Source of the DNA: Impatiens glandulifera
Lineage: Eukaryota > Streptophyta > Magnoliopsida > Ericales > Balsaminaceae
DNA: 64,000 nt
NCBI RefSeq assembly: GCF_907164915.1
Contig: NC_061867.1
Coordinates: 35,027,751 to 35,091,750 of the forward strand
Reading direction: 5' to 3'
Part shown: piece after piece, positions 1-12,967 of the stretch
Layout: each line of letters opens with the position of its first letter
Position numbering within the stretch: the stretch's first letter is position 1
Notes under the pieces: generated by a model
What the model saw: only the letters and a program-made list of their open reading frames with translations
What the model was told of the DNA's origin: nothing
Database searches by the model: none
Translations under genes and position numbers: made by a program

Positions 1-10
1 CGACAAAAAT

Positions 11-545
11 AGATGAATATCCCTAACGTCCCGAGGTTCTAGGATCGAGCCCGTTAGATATGGATGACAATGGAACGATTCAGGGCGGGGAATGCATTTA
101 CCATCCTTACCCTGTTTTTATTTCGGAAAATCTCCGCGGGGCACTGTTTATAAAATATTTAAAAAAATTAAAAAATTATATAAACGAATTTTTTAATATA
201 ATATATATTGAAATTTTATATTATTATAAAGAAATAAACTTACAACTCTTATAAATTATAATTAATAAATAAATGTATTGGTGATTTTATATATTTAATT
301 GTGTTTCTAGTGTTTGGGAAAGAATTAGGGTGAGATCGGGTCGGGTCGAGAAGGGGGACACAAATACCATCTCCCCCTCATTCTCGTTCGATTTTAGGGA
401 AAAACTACCCCAAACGGGGTAACTCAGTTCGGTTACCGCGGGACAATTTCAAATTGTCATCCTTACCGTCAGATGACACGTTTAACACAACTAATTAAAT
501 TGGCTAAGTGTGTTTGTAAGTTATATGTTTAACCTAGGGGAATTA
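11..545 (+). repeat. SINE-like, tRNA-related repeat split by a MITE
   Basis: Outside the MITE this stretch holds GGATCGAGCC (from 42), close to the Pol III B-box consensus GGTTCRANYCC, and after the MITE a segment resembling AACTGGTTAAATTGTTGAGTG. Both parts occur in the same order and spacing in the minus-strand insertion at 37653-37778. I infer one short dispersed repeat family with a tRNA-like B box. No A box was found and family membership is unproven. Confidence 0.4.
59..465. mobile_element. hAT-like MITE, copy A
   Basis: A 407-bp GC-rich insert ends in inverted repeats TATGGATGACAAT and ATTGTCATCCTTA. It is flanked by CCGTTAGA (51-58) and CCGTCAGA (466-473), an 8-bp target site duplication matching at 7 of 8 bases. 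An 8-bp duplication and short terminal inverted repeats fit the hAT superfamily. There is no transposase, so it is non-autonomous. Its base composition (runs of CGGG and GGGG) stands out sharply from the AT-rich surroundings. Confidence 0.7.
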
Positions 546-1062
546 CTTGTACTCTAAAAGAGAAATGAAAACTTAAAAGTTTTAAAAAATAATTATAATA
601 TTCAAACAAAAAAATAGGAATAGACTATCACCAACTTCAGTCCTAATATCTCCTCTAGCTGACAATTAAGTTGAAACAACCAAATTGATGTTATACATAA
701 GAAAATTTACACAAAATATTGGATGTAATAAAATTACACATTCAACCAGATGAGTTGTATTAATTCCCTTAAAATTCCTTTAAAAGAGTTTTATAAAACA
801 TGATAGAAAATCCTTATATTAGATGATACCAAAATTTTGATCAATTTTAATCTGACATGATACCAAAATTTTGTAGTGTATTCACATGAGATTTTGTTTG
901 GAAACTAAACTTAGTAAATAGACACAAATTTAGAACTTATTGGTTGTTTCTCATTTGGATCTCGATACAAAAATAAAAATTATTAATTGCTTTAAAATGA
1001 GACCTATAATATTACAACCACCCAAAATTGTACTGGCACAATAATGAGAATATTCCCTCAAA

Positions 1063-1860
1063 TAGATGAATATCCCCAATGTCCTGAGATTCTAGGATCG
1101 AGCCCGTTAGATAGGGATGACAATGGGATGGTTCAGAGCGGAGAATGCATTTACCATCCCTGTCCTGTTTTTATTTCGGAAAATCCCCGCGAGGCACCGT
1201 TTATAAAATATTTTTTTATAAAAATAAAAAAAATATATATAATAAAATTTTAATATAATATATATTGAAATTTTATATTATTATAAAGAAATAAACTTAC
1301 AACTCTTATAAATTATAATGAATAAATAAATATATTGGTGATTTTATATATTTAATTGTGTTTTTAGTGTCCGGGGAAGAATTAGGTGAGATCAGGGCGG
1401 GACGGGTCGGGAAAATGTACACAAATACCATCTCCGCCCCATTTCCATTCGATTTCGGGGAAAAACTACCCCAAACGGGGCAATTCGGTTCGGTTACTGT
1501 GGGACTGTTTTAAATTGTCATCCTTACAATCAGATGACACGTTTAACACGACTGGTTAAATTGTTGAGTGTATTTGTAAGCTATATGTTTAACCTACGGG
1601 AATTATTCACACCCTTAAAGAGAAACGAAACCTAGTATTTTAAAAAAATAATGAGAATATTCAAACAAAAAAATAGGAATAGACTATCACCAACTTCAGT
1701 CCCAATATCTCCTTAACTGACAATTAAGTTCAAACAACCAAATTGATGTTATACATAAGAAAATTTATACAAAATATTGGATAGATTAAACATATTCAAC
1801 TAGTTGAGTTGTATTAATTTCCTTAAAAGAGTTTTATACAACATGACCAAAATAAATTCT
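1063..1860. repeat. Right copy of the ~1.05 kb tandem duplication
   Basis: This repeats 11-820, including the MITE and its SINE-like flanks, so the duplication happened after the MITE inserted. It diverges from the left copy by scattered substitutions and short indels, and ends near 1860 where the two copies stop matching. Confidence 0.85.
1112..1526. mobile_element. hAT-like MITE, copy B
   Basis: This is the duplicated counterpart of the element at 59-465, with ends TAGGGATGACAAT and ATTGTCATCCTTA. Left flank CCGTTAGA (1104-1111) and right flank CAATCAGA (1527-1534) are the now more diverged target duplication. It arrived by segmental duplication rather than independent transposition, because both flanks are shared with copy A. 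Confidence 0.7.
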
Positions 1861-2535
1861 AATGTAGAAAATCTTTATTTTACCTAATTGATTTCTGATG
1901 GAGAAGAAATAAATAAGGATAATTTTTAGAATAAGCATTTGCGGGTAAAGAAAGAAAATAAGGAGCAACAAATGGGGTAAAGAAATCAAGGGTAGGAGAA
2001 ATAATTAAAAGGCATTGTGTATTACCAATCAAGTAAAAACTGTGTTTATAGTCCGACTTTTATAACCTTGGGAAGAAAACAAGCGTGGTTAAAGATATTT
2101 GGTAATAATCTCGATTTTTTTTACCGTGGTTAAAGGAATTTTATAACCACAGTTTTTTGTAGTCATGATACAATAACCATGGTTTGGTTTTACCTTAGTT
2201 AAAGACCTACATTTTTACTATAACATATTCATTATTGTCATAGACAATTGGTAACTTTATTTTATGCTAAGAATATATTATCACTGTAGAGAAACATATT
2301 AAAGGTGTTGGGACCTTGTATATTGAGGTTTACCAGATAAAGGGAGACCAACAAAATTAGCCTAGGGAGTAATCTTCCGTCTAGATTTTTATATATCATT
2401 TGATATGTATCATCCTTGTTGCTTAATTGTGTAATGAACTGACCATAAAATTGAAGTTGTGTAGGTAATTAGACCCATAAAAAATGTGTACATAAGTGAA
2501 TACATATTTTCTCCAACTATCATCAACCTTGATTG
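1861..2535. other. AT-rich spacer with possible CACTA-type subterminal repeats
   Basis: No gene is seen. Between about 2040 and 2225 short motifs recur in both orientations (CCGTGGTTAAAG, TAACCACAGT, TAACCATGG), and TTTTTTGTAGT at about 2153-2163 resembles a CACTA terminus read outward, except that the base after TAGT is C instead of G. This could be one end of a decayed CACTA element, but no partner end was found. Confidence 0.25.
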
Positions 2536-3083
2536 TCGTCGGCATGTGTGGGCATTTTTAGGCTAATCCTAAATAATCTCATTACGTAGCTGTTAAGCGT
2601 ATTTTAAAATATTTAAAGGGAACTCAATGTGTTGGATTGTGGTATCCGAAAGATTCCAGTTTCAACTTAATTAGTTACTCTGATGCAGACTATGCAAGTT
2701 GTAAGATAGATCGAAGGAGCACTAGTGGAACGTGTCAGTTCATGGGTGAACGTCTGATCTCTTGGTTTAGCGAGAAGTGGACGTTTATCGCCACGTCTAC
2801 AGTAGAAGCAGAATACCTAGCTATAGGCAGTTGCTCTGCTCAATTGTTTTGGATTCAACACCAGTTGAGAGACTTCGACATCTAGGAAGACGAGTCTTCG
2901 ATCTTCTATTACAACATCAACACTATTGCGATCACATATAATCCAGTGTTGCATTCCAGAACGAAGCATATCGACATTCATCATCATTTCACCCGGGAGC
3001 ATGTTGCTCAGAAGCACGTTCGGCTGGAATACGTGCCAACAGATCAACAAATGGCGGACATCTTCATGAAGTCACTCCCTTAG
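2536..3083 (+). pseudogene. pol: Ty1/copia pol, RNase H end (element K)
   Basis: This is the C-terminal part of a copia polyprotein. From 2637 the frame reads the RNase H landmarks SDADYAS, DRRSTSGTCQF, LISWFSEKW and STVEAEYLA, all typical of copia RNase H. A TAG at 2883-2885 interrupts it, after which the same frame continues through HSRTKHIDIHHHF and TDQQMADIFMKSLP to a natural stop at 3081-3083. The upstream ~100 bases still align with element C1 near 52360-52440, but reverse transcriptase, integrase and gag are absent. A purine tract and LTR start follow, so it is the truncated 3' end of an element related to C1 but of another subfamily. Confidence 0.9.
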
Positions 3084-3162
3084 ACTAAGTTTTCTAACTT
3101 TAGAAATATTTTAGGTCTTATAGATTTAAATTAATTTAGTATGCATAAATTAAGGGGGAATT

Positions 3163-3415
3163 TGTTGGTGAGATGATACGCCAAACGTGTTAAGACGGAT
3201 GTCTCAAATCGTGCTGAAAAAATATTTGTCTAATGACACGTTATATCAGACGGGATGTGCTTAAGCAACTTGCAATTTCAGCATAGTTTGACACTAAGCT
3301 GCTTGGGCAGACGGCTGTTGACACGGCTGTTGTTGTGAGTCAACAGACACCTTCAGCATAGACGACGTTAAATAAGTTCTAATCCCGAAGATGGTGAATA
3401 TTGAATTGAACAATA
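3163..3415 (+). mobile_element. Start of the 3' LTR of copia element K, truncated
   Basis: A polypurine tract (AAGGGGGAA, 3152-3160) lies just before TGTTGG at 3163, the expected start of a 3' LTR after copia RNase H. The LTR is interrupted at about 3416 by the CACTA-like element, and its remainder is not found on the far side. It contains an 8-bp inverted repeat, CTGTTGAC with GTCAACAG, around 3312-3345. Confidence 0.7.
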
Positions 3416-6400
3416 TACTAGTGAAAATTGAGGTTTTAAGGACGACATTAGCTGTTCTTAAAGCCTATAAAACTGTCGGTATTAAAACATAATCGACGGA
3501 TATTGAAATTGTCAGCATCTCTTGGTATTACTTGTGTTGGGTAAAGGGAAAGTGTTTTTCCGACAGTGTTCCAGAAACATTCGTGTAAAGTGGACAAAGC
3601 AATACCAACAGTTTTGGCTAAAACTGTCGAAAGGTAGCTTAGGTAATACAAACAATTTTAGCTGATAACTAAAGCAATATCAACAGCTTTAACTAAAAAT
3701 TGTCGGTCGCTTTTTAAAAAAAATATTTACATTTTCCATTCCCCAATCCCTGTTCATACCAAATATCAGCAATTATCAATCAAAACATATGTAGTAAAAA
3801 TAAAACTTTCATAACAAAAATAAGTTCCATAATACGCAAAATGTATCTAGTTCACTTAACATACATGTCTTCATAAAAACTATTAATGTGAAGGTGAGGG
3901 CGGGAAATGTGACATTAAGAAATAGATGAGTCTTCACACCTTCTCTAATCTCATAATTAGAGTTCACACATTTCACACAAGGACACGCTAATTTCGCTCT
4001 TCCTGTACTAGTCTCTGCATAATCTAAAAACTTGTCAACCTCATGTTTTGGATGATCTCGATGCAAAGTCATTCATGTTTTCTTGGGGTACTTGGATTCT
4101 AATAATTTAAACACAAAATACTATCAGAATACTAAATAGTAAAATACACATCATCTATGAAGATACTTTTTTTATATATAGAGAGACATAATTTTATACT
4201 CAACATGATTTCCAAAGTTCACCAAGTTTTCATTAGCTTTACAAATTAACCGAGAGGTTTGAGAGAGATCAATCTAACCTTCTTAATTAAGCAGCATAAT
4301 TATTCTTCCTTTTTCGGTGAGTTTTCTGGTGTCTTTAGAACTGCAAATGAAGAATACCTAATTAAAATACTAATTTGAAACTTCATTATGGATCAAAAAC
4401 AGTTAGTAAATTCCTTTTGGAAATACTATCTCTTTTGTCAAGAATCTCATTTATATGGATGTGAATTCTGAAGAGATCAAGTTTGAAAAAAAAAAAATAG
4501 TTAGTCAAAAATTTGATCAAGATCTCTAACCACAGAAATTCAAAATTTTGATCTAGAAAACAAACCATCACATCTAGAGGAGATCGACATCTGTATACCC
4601 TTTCTGATTTTGCTAAAGAATCACATCTAGAAAGTAATGAAATTTATCAAAGGATAAGAAGAACCCATTTGTATTTTCATCAGAGACAAGGATAACCAAA
4701 ATGACATGTCAGCTTAAGAAAATTCCCTAAGACAAACATATATAGATACACTAACCCTTGAAATTCAAAGTGCCTAAAAGGAGGAATCAACAGAAAACAG
4801 ACATAGCGAGATCTGATCCAATTCGGATATCCAATTCGGATAAACAGAAGATTAATTAAATCATAGATTGTCAAATTTCATAGAATAGATAGCAACAAAG
4901 GACATCAAAGTATCATACTCTCATTGCAAACCAGTAATAGTTTTTGAATAAAACATTATTCAAGTTCTTTGGAACATATCAGCAACATTTCACACAAGTC
5001 AAGATGAAAACATTGAGAGATCGAAAAAAAAATTCTAAACGTTCTCAAGATTATTTTAAAGATAAAAGCAACAAATAGACAAGTTTTTTTTTGCCTGGGT
5101 ATGGAAGAAGCAAGACTCGAAATAAAAGACGATCTTAGAAAACAATTTATGCAAGAAAGAAAACAATAAATATAAATTAATAAAATTCTTTTACAATTTT
5201 AAAAAGAAAACAATTTATGCAAGAAAGTTGTTGGCGGATAGAAATGGAAAGTAGGTGACTAAAGCTTAATTTCCAATTCATTTATATAGGTGTATGACTT
5301 TTGAGTACTAATTTTATCTTCAATTATGGTAAATTAAGTATTTGTTTGTCTTAATTCATATGCAAAATGGAATATATTTTATTAGAGCATTCACAATTTT
5401 GATAAAATATTATGCTCATATCACTTAAAATATGACTTCTACTTTTTCTCATTTCTACCATAACCAATGCAATTAACTATTTTGTTGACTGTTTATACTG
5501 AAATTCTCATTCGAAAAAAAGGAAAGTAATACACGTTGTTTTTATCACAAAAGGAAAGACATGAAATTTGTTATTATTATAACTGATAATTATGCAAGAT
5601 CATGACCACTCTACAATATAGAGATAAACCACCTAAAAGCATCAACAATGCAACAACTGAAATATGATAAAACATGTAAATCATCTAAAAGCATCAACAA
5701 TCCAGTTCAACCACTAATTACGATAAAACATATAAATCATCAAAGCAAATGTCTCAACATTTATAATAATAATAATAATATATGTGAAAAAATCCCAACT
5801 TATGTAAGTAAAATTAACTCTTCTTGCCTTTTTTTTTTGTAGGGATGGCACTTGCGATTATGCATACAATTCAGTCCGAAATCTGGTCTTCGTCACCTTC
5901 TGCATTCTCCCTCATTGATGCAGCACTAAGTGAAAACCTCAAATGTCAAATAATTGTCATTAAACTTAAAGCCAAATGTTTAGTATATTATTGAAGGGCC
6001 ACTGCATAACTCAATAGAACCCATTGTACAACAAAAAACTGCAAGATTGTGTGATTAACAGATAAATATCCCCAAAACACTAATTAATGAAGAATACAAA
6101 TTAATATTTCAAGAAAGGATTTAGTGATGACAGTGAGGGTAAATTTATTCAATTGAAACAATGTTATGGTTAAAATTTCTAAACCTGCAAACATCTTGGA
6201 AAAACTCATCAGCACTAACACACGAGATGAATGAAATTTCTAAATCTTGATTTGCTCAATATCGAAAATTAAAAGTTTTCATACATTGATACTGAATCTA
6301 TTTGACATGGAGAAAACAAATCATACAATTGTAGAATATATATAGTCCTAGAGATTTGGTGAGTACTGATAATAGTTGTTGTTTAAGAATAAGTATAAAC

Positions 6401-7044
6401 CAAAAGAAAGTGTACTTAATAGATAGTTCAATGGTTGAAACATTGAAAATTTGATTCTCTGTGTAAATAAGACGCAAAAATCATTCAGCTCTATTGCACA
6501 CTAAGCAATTTTCTTAAAATGTAAAATACACAAAGAGAAAATCACTGATAAATAGCAGCAAAGAGTGAAACAGATAGATAGTAACAAGGTTCACAGACGA
6601 AATTTCTCGAGTGATTTCGACTGTTAAAATGAGTGCGCCTATACATTGAAAATCATAAAGGAAAAAGTGGATGAAGATGATGATATAAAAAGAGATGCTT
6701 ACAGTGAAATGAGTTGAGTACGACAGCGGATTCAATGGGAGAATGAAGGAAAATGTAATGATACTCTGATAAATGAAATGCGGAAAATACTGAAGAAATC
6801 TGTACTGAATGATGGTTAAGGATCACAGATCAATCAAGGGACGGCGAAGCTCCTGTACATCTTTTACATAGGTAAATTGGGAAGCTTGAGAAGACACCAA
6901 AGTGAGACGCGCGAGAGAAAGAGATTCAAACGGGGAATGACGTGGAGAGAGTGAGGGTCGTTGGAATGAAATACCGATAGTTTTTTCCAAAGCTGTCGGA
7001 TTTCCCAAATAAAATGCATGAACTTGATAGAGAGTTTGAGAAGT
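3416..7044. mobile_element. CACTA-like DNA transposon, non-autonomous, right end missing
   Basis: The left end starts TACTAGTGAAAAT (one mismatch to CACTA) at 3416. Motifs around ACTGTCGG recur in both orientations near the left side (3470-3710) and again at about 6970-7000 on the right, as expected of CACTA subterminal repeats. A transposase-associated-domain fragment lies at 3809-4072. The right terminus is not seen; the 6 kb repeat unit begins abruptly at 7045. The interior (4100-6950) is AT-rich and otherwise without recognisable genes. The boundaries are partly inferred. Confidence 0.5.
3809..4072 (-). pseudogene. CACTA transposase-associated domain fragment
   Basis: The 87-residue minus-strand frame begins MTLHRDHPKHEVDKFLDYAE and contains CPCVKCVN followed by a VKTHL segment. 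This order (R-x-H, a helix ending FLxYA, then CPCxKCVN and VxxHL) is the signature of the short N-terminal domain found before En/Spm (CACTA) transposases and thought to bind DNA or zinc. The rest of the transposase is absent: sequence to the left runs into the element's terminal region within 400 bases. It reads as a leftover exon in an internally deleted element. Confidence 0.65.
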
Positions 7045-7481
7045 GATTAGAGATCTGTGGACAACAGACGAACACACAAAGATACACGAATAAACAAGCC
7101 ATATTTGCTCACAATTGTTCTTACGAATTGCTTTTTTGCTTACTGCGTTTGTATATCAAGAGAGAGATGGAATCAAAGTATTGTCTAGTTGAATGATATT
7201 CTTTAATATACTGTAAGTTGAACAGAGTGTTATGTTCAACAGTGAGCTAGTTTTGCAACTGTATTTGATTCTAAGAAAAAAGTATAGTGAATCCTTCCGG
7301 TGGTTCTTAGTTTCAAACCTGAGCAAACGTTTCCACACTTGAATCGTTCAAGAGTTTGCAAGGGTTTGTGAAGAATAGAAAGTGATATTAATCCCTAACA
7401 GGATTTTTATCAAACCGTTTTGCACGAAGTTGTCATCAATAGTTAGACCCCTGTCTCTATTGGTGCCACCGATCCTTTCCG
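7045..7481 (+). mobile_element. Copia LTR 3' portion in unit R copy 1
   Basis: It aligns with the leader and U5 of the E and C LTRs through GACAAC-GACGAAC, CTGTAAGTTGAACAGAG, CTGTATTTGATTC, ATCCTTCCGG and CACCGATCCT. The LTR is cut at its left end close to where the promoter would lie, so U3 and the minisatellite are missing. No clear primer-binding site follows. Confidence 0.75.
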
Positions 7482-9624
7482 AATCTTTAAAATGCATTTG
7501 AATACGTAATTTTTTTTCTAATTTCTTATAAAGAAAAAAAATTAGGGCTACTCTTTTGTAAACCAAAGCTAGCCACAAATTTGAACCAAATTATAATTAT
7601 TTTTAAAAAAATGTTTGAATATAAGAAGCAAACATGGTTTGCTTTAGGGTAATGTAACTAGTCAAATTTTATAAAAAAAATTAAAATAAACAACATATTT
7701 TAGCTTTAATTTTTAATATATTATTACTTTAAGATTAAAAAAATAAGTAATTATAAATATACGTTATTAAGTAAACTTAAATTAAAAAGTGTATAATATA
7801 TGAAATTAAGTGATTTTTTATTTTATAGCCAACAACACGAGTATTTCAATAATCTCGTTATATATTAATAGATCTAATACACAAATTATAAATTCTCACG
7901 TTCAATGTTGAATTGACTCTCACAATATGCGATCAAACATACAGCATACCACAATATCAACGCCAAATTTTGAGATCACGAGATCTACTCTAGAAAACCA
8001 AAATTCTTGTATAAGTACTTGTCAAACATATAAATAAATATTAAAACTAACATTTAGTAAATTTATGTAACCATGAAGCAAAATATTATTTATTACATTT
8101 ACTATAATATTTCCCAAGTCAATCTTCACATAATATGATTTTAAAAATCATAATTGTTAACCCTTGACATATTTTCTCTTTAATGAATCATCGATAAAAT
8201 ATTAATAATTGCAAGGTCTCTATCACTTTCCATTTGTGATTATATATTTATCAATTCAGTAAGTACAATTTAAAGGGAAATTTTCTTACACGACAAAAAT
8301 AACTTAACAAAATAAATGACAACATACGACAAAAGAGTGAAAATGAATTGTAATACAAAATTAAAATTGAAATCAAAATAATTAATTGTTTTAGAGAGGT
8401 GTAACTCATTTCATTTATTCACTAAATCGCGCAAAATACAACTTAGTGAAAACAAAAAAGGAGGGAAAAAAAAGAAGTTGGCCCAAGAGAAATACTAATT
8501 TCTTGGGATCCCTCTTGTTCTTGTTTAATCATCCTCGTTTCAAGGGGTTGCCGACTACTCCTTCCGAATATGTGAATTTAGAGGATGAATTTGTGTGGAA
8601 ATTATATAAATATATATAAAATTTTATAAAGAATCTCCATTCCATCTTTGATTCCGTAGAGAATTGTCTTTGTCTCTCCACTCGAGTAGGTGCTTTGGTT
8701 GACTTTGATTCATCAAGGGTCCAGTCCCAAAGCTTCTATCAAGTGGGCATGCCCCGCCCGAAAGTAGTTTTCATAGGGATGGTAGATTGTATTTGATTAG
8801 AAGGAAATTAATCTAAAAATTAGATAAGATGGAATAGACTCAAGAAACCACACGAATTAGATAACAAACATTTACTACTAGCACAAGTAATTTCCTCTCT
8901 CATAATCGTACTTCCACATTTGAGTTATCCTAAAAAACAACCAACAAAATAAAGAGATTTTGAGAAATATTAGATTGAATTATACACGTTTCTAAAAAAC
9001 AGAATTGAGTGAACCTCATTAAATATTTTCCATAGTAAATTATTAGACACTTCAGATTTATAAATAAAGAATAACAAACCGATATTTTTGAAATTTAGAA
9101 ATTTATGCATGAGCACTATTAATATATTTCAAGTAAATGAACATTAAAGAGAATACTTATGGTTATGGTTCTACAAACTATTAAATATAACTTTAATTTT
9201 TATAAAATAAAAAATAATTTGCACAGTATTATTTTTAATTTATTAAATCTCAATAGGTTTTTAACCATATTTTAACAAAACTTTAATAAAAATTATATAA
9301 ATTTGTCATATGTATTTATAATTCAACATTAGTGAGTGCAATTATTTTATATACATTGTAGCTTTCCTCTACTCCCTTTATTTCCTCTATTTCACTATTA
9401 ATAAAAAAAGATATATGAATTTATCATATATTTAACTCCTATAAGAATTTGTCATATACTTAACTTCTTAATTTTTATTTTGATAAACAAAATGATATTA
9501 GTTTTAAGTTTAATATAATTTAACTATATAAGAGAATTATAATAAATATATATAAATATATTTGAAGTCAAATAACTTTTTTAAATAATTACTAAAAGAA
9601 GATTAAAATATTAAGTAAACAAGT

Positions 9625-9845
9625 AATTATGTAATCTATATGACATCTACATAATTTAATTTGATTATATCAATAACATAAATAAGAAAAAAAAAATTGT
9701 GTAATCTCTATGAGATCTCCATAATTTAATTTGATCATATCAACAATTTAATTAAGAAAAATAATTAATTGTGTAATCTAAATGAGATCTCCATAATTTA
9801 ATTTGATCATATCAACTATTTAAATAAGTGGATAGATAAGAATTT
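9625..9845 (+). repeat. Three direct repeats of ~71 bp in unit R
   Basis: GTAATCT followed by ATGAGATCTCCATAATTTAA and a TTTGATCATATCAA segment recurs with starts at 9631, 9701 and 9773. The same triplet is present in the other R copies (about 15650-15850, 21675-21870 and 40265-40465), so it predates amplification of the unit. Confidence 0.85.
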
Positions 9846-12689
9846 TACATATTCTAGCTTACATAATTCATATTTCTTCACTAATGAGTGCTTTTAGAGA
9901 GAAAGGAGGGGAACACTTTAGAGTCATATAACAAAAATATGTGGTGATTTTGCTTAGAAAAATCTAAGAACATATTTATATGAAATATGAGGGTTTTCCT
10001 TCCCAATATGCGCATGTGCCTAATTTGGTCCAACTGTGGGTGCATGAGCCTTTTCAACCCAACCTTTGTATGCAAGTTCTCAATCAAAGGTTGGGCCGAG
10101 ATATTCTATATGCCTAGAGTTGGGTCGGATTAGGATCACACGTATATTGAGGAGCAAACCCTAATATTGCGTATAAATATGTGTTTTGTATAAGCATACA
10201 ATTTCGCAAATATTTGATTATATGCAACTAAAGTTTTGCATCTTCTTCTTTCACTATAAGCACTCACAAGATATCACTATCGTGCTAGTTTATTAATGTT
10301 TGTGACTTGAGTTTTCACATAGATATTTTAGATTTATCATGTTTTTAAATTCCGATCTAAGAGGTGACATGTTAAAAAATTGTTTGGATACATCTTCACT
10401 TCTTAACAATCTAACAAAATTTAAAGTGCATATTCTAGACTAAATCAAAAAAATATAAGATATAATATAGTGTGTATACATTTTATTAAAGTTTCAGAGA
10501 TAAATTATTAAAGATTAAAGTTCAATAATTTTTAATTTGTTAAACTAGTTACAAATATATAAAATTTATATTTTATATTCTAAATAATTTCTTTAAATTA
10601 GATTTATATTGGACGTATTAAATATTCTTGTGTAAAAACAGATTTTCAAACACAAACATGATCCCTAAGATGCTATGCTCACTCTTGTCTCACGAGTCAA
10701 TCTTGCGAAAATATATTATGAATTATGTTATAATATCTGCCCTTATATGTTTATGTACCTTTCAATTATAAAACAACATGTACAACACTCATAGTTTGAA
10801 TTAGGCTTTTATCATTAAATTAAAGGAGGTCCTGTGACTAAAAATTAGTAAAAATCATTTTTTTGTTAATGGCTCCACAAAGGTCAAAAATAGAGATTTC
10901 CTTATTTATCCTTAAAAAATATATTATTTTCATTTATGCTTATATTTATAATTCAAATGTAATATTTCTCTAGAAAGCAGACATATTGGTTTTTATTAAA
11001 TTTAACTTATACTTTAACTATCTATCAAATGTCTCTTGATTGTACTCCAATTTCCAATCTTGGTCATCAATCAATCGTATTGAAAACTAATAAATATACT
11101 TTCCATAGTTATTCATAATTTGAAGAAAATTAATAATATGACAAATTTTACAACAATATGACATATAAAATATCATTATATAATATTATTAAATTATGTT
11201 GACTCATATGAGTTTTGATTGGGCCTAAGTTCGCGGTGTATTAAAATAAAATCATAATTTTTTGATATTAAGCTCATTAAACCTAGTTATGTGACCTAAA
11301 ATATATTGTATTTGTTAGAATTTTATTAACACATATAATATTTCTCATTATTCATTTCTAAATTGTAATCTCATATTTTAACCAAGATATTTATTCCATT
11401 AGGTCCAGTTATGTAACCTAAAACTGATCAAGATTTGAGCTCTACTGAAACAACAAGATATATGGGAATCGTTAAAGTTATAGTAGTAGAAATAAAAGTT
11501 GAGATAACCATTTTGGAGGAGAATGCACATTGATCATTATAATATTGTAACTTATCTAAACACTACCTGAAATGAACAATATACATATACTTACACTTGT
11601 TTTTGAATAATGTAACTACTATTGAGAACCTTAAATAGTAACAAAAGAATACTTTAATGTAAACACTTCTAATTAGAATGTTCATAACACAATACAACAT
11701 AAATTATGTGGAATATATTTAATGAAACTTTAATTAAAACACAAAAGAACTCATTTTCAAACAAAGGGATCATACTCAATTATAGAGACTATTTTATTGT
11801 GTTTTTTACATACACAAACCATTGTCATTGCATTACTTCCATCAATTAAGGTGAAATAAAAATATATAATCAAACATATTAATTTTGAAAGAATTAACCA
11901 TATTAATTACTTACCAGTTAATGCTTTAATAGATTCAATATAATTTTCTCCTGAAATCAAACAGAATATGTATAATATAGTTCATGCTAGGCCAACCAAA
12001 AAAATATTTAAGCTATTTTGTATGAGTTATAGATTGACAAAATTAATTTACCAAACAAAAGTTTAATAATAAAATGAATTACTTATCAATAAATAAAAAG
12101 AAATATATTCTTTATGATTTGACGATGATAGTTCTTCACATTCCATGTCTACACCATTATGGTCTGAAAAATACACAATATGTAGTGCGTAGTTTATTAC
12201 TTGTTTTTTCTTAAGTAGATAAGATTTATACATCAACTTCATAAAATTGAAACTTTATCGACCAATTTAGTTGAATGGATGATTATATGTATTAATAATA
12301 CATTACCAAATTTGAAATAAATACATTCGTTGATGACGAAATAACTCTCGAGAGAGATTGATTTGATAACGCCAATTAGTCGAATGCCCAAGTACATATA
12401 GGTTTTACTAATATTTTTACAAAATGTATTACACTACACAGAAAATAATGAGTACAATCATGATAGTAATATTTATGTAAAAACAAATAAATGACATACA
12501 TAAACAATGATTCAATAATTTTAAGTTTAGTTCAACATAGTTCAATATTTATAACTTTTATTCAATTAATTCAGTATTGTCATATATTTTATTTGGACAT
12601 ACATTAGTTATATATTTCAGTATCTCCTCCATTATTCAATTGTTGTGAACAGATCATGACGAGTTATTCAAAAACTAGCTCGGTGTGTT

Positions 12690-12915
12690 GATATGGTGAT
12701 CTATGCAATTCCAGACGTAGATGATGTTCCATCCACCTTTTTAAATGTTATTCAAAGTACTGAAAATATAAAATGGAAAGGTGCTATGGAAAATGAGATG
12801 AAATCTCTTTAGAAGAATGGGAATGAGACTATTTGTTGTAATTGGATCTTTACTAAGAAAAAAAAAATTCTAGAAAACATTGTTATTCACTACAAGGCAA
12901 GTTTGTATATATACA
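12690..12915 (+). pseudogene. pol: Copia reverse transcriptase N-terminal fragment, R copy 1
   Basis: The translation shows DDVPSTFL, then IKWKGAMENEMKSL, a TAG stop, and CCNWIFTKK. This matches the start of copia reverse transcriptase (W-x-x-AM-x-x-E-x-x-SL, then a CKWVFK-like segment). It ends after HYKAS where the sequence changes to an AT-rich tail. No catalytic residues are included. Confidence 0.75.
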
Positions 12916-12967
12916 AAAAATTATAAATTGAATTCAATAATCACAAATGATGTAATCACATTTTAAA

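Larger units (their letters stand above)
11..820. repeat. Left copy of a ~1.05 kb tandem duplication
   Basis: The sequence from 11 to about 820 recurs at 1063 to about 1860 with an offset of 1052 bases. Matching landmarks include the segment before each GC-rich insert, the insert itself, and the stretch containing AATAGACTATCACCAACTTC. Several small indels separate the copies, so the duplication is not recent. Bases 821-1062 are AT-rich spacer present only after the left copy. No gene is visible. Confidence 0.85.
7045..12967 (+). repeat. 6 kb repeat unit R, copy 1
   Basis: This is the first of three head-to-tail copies. It starts at GATTAGAGATCTG inside a copia-type LTR (leader and U5 part only), runs through about 5 kb of AT-rich sequence without recognisable gag, and ends in the start of copia reverse transcriptase and a short AT-rich tail ending CATTTTAAA. 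Copy 1 lacks about 95 bases of LTR present in the other copies (near 7300). The unit includes three ~71-bp direct repeats (9625-9845) and a conserved minus-strand frame near 8440-8720. No intact gene is seen. Confidence 0.9.

Noticed and set aside
9881..10087. Minus-strand 68-residue frame present in all R copies
   Set aside because: It recurs only because the unit is repeated. It shows no family motif, varies at its start and end, and overlaps equally open plus-strand frames.
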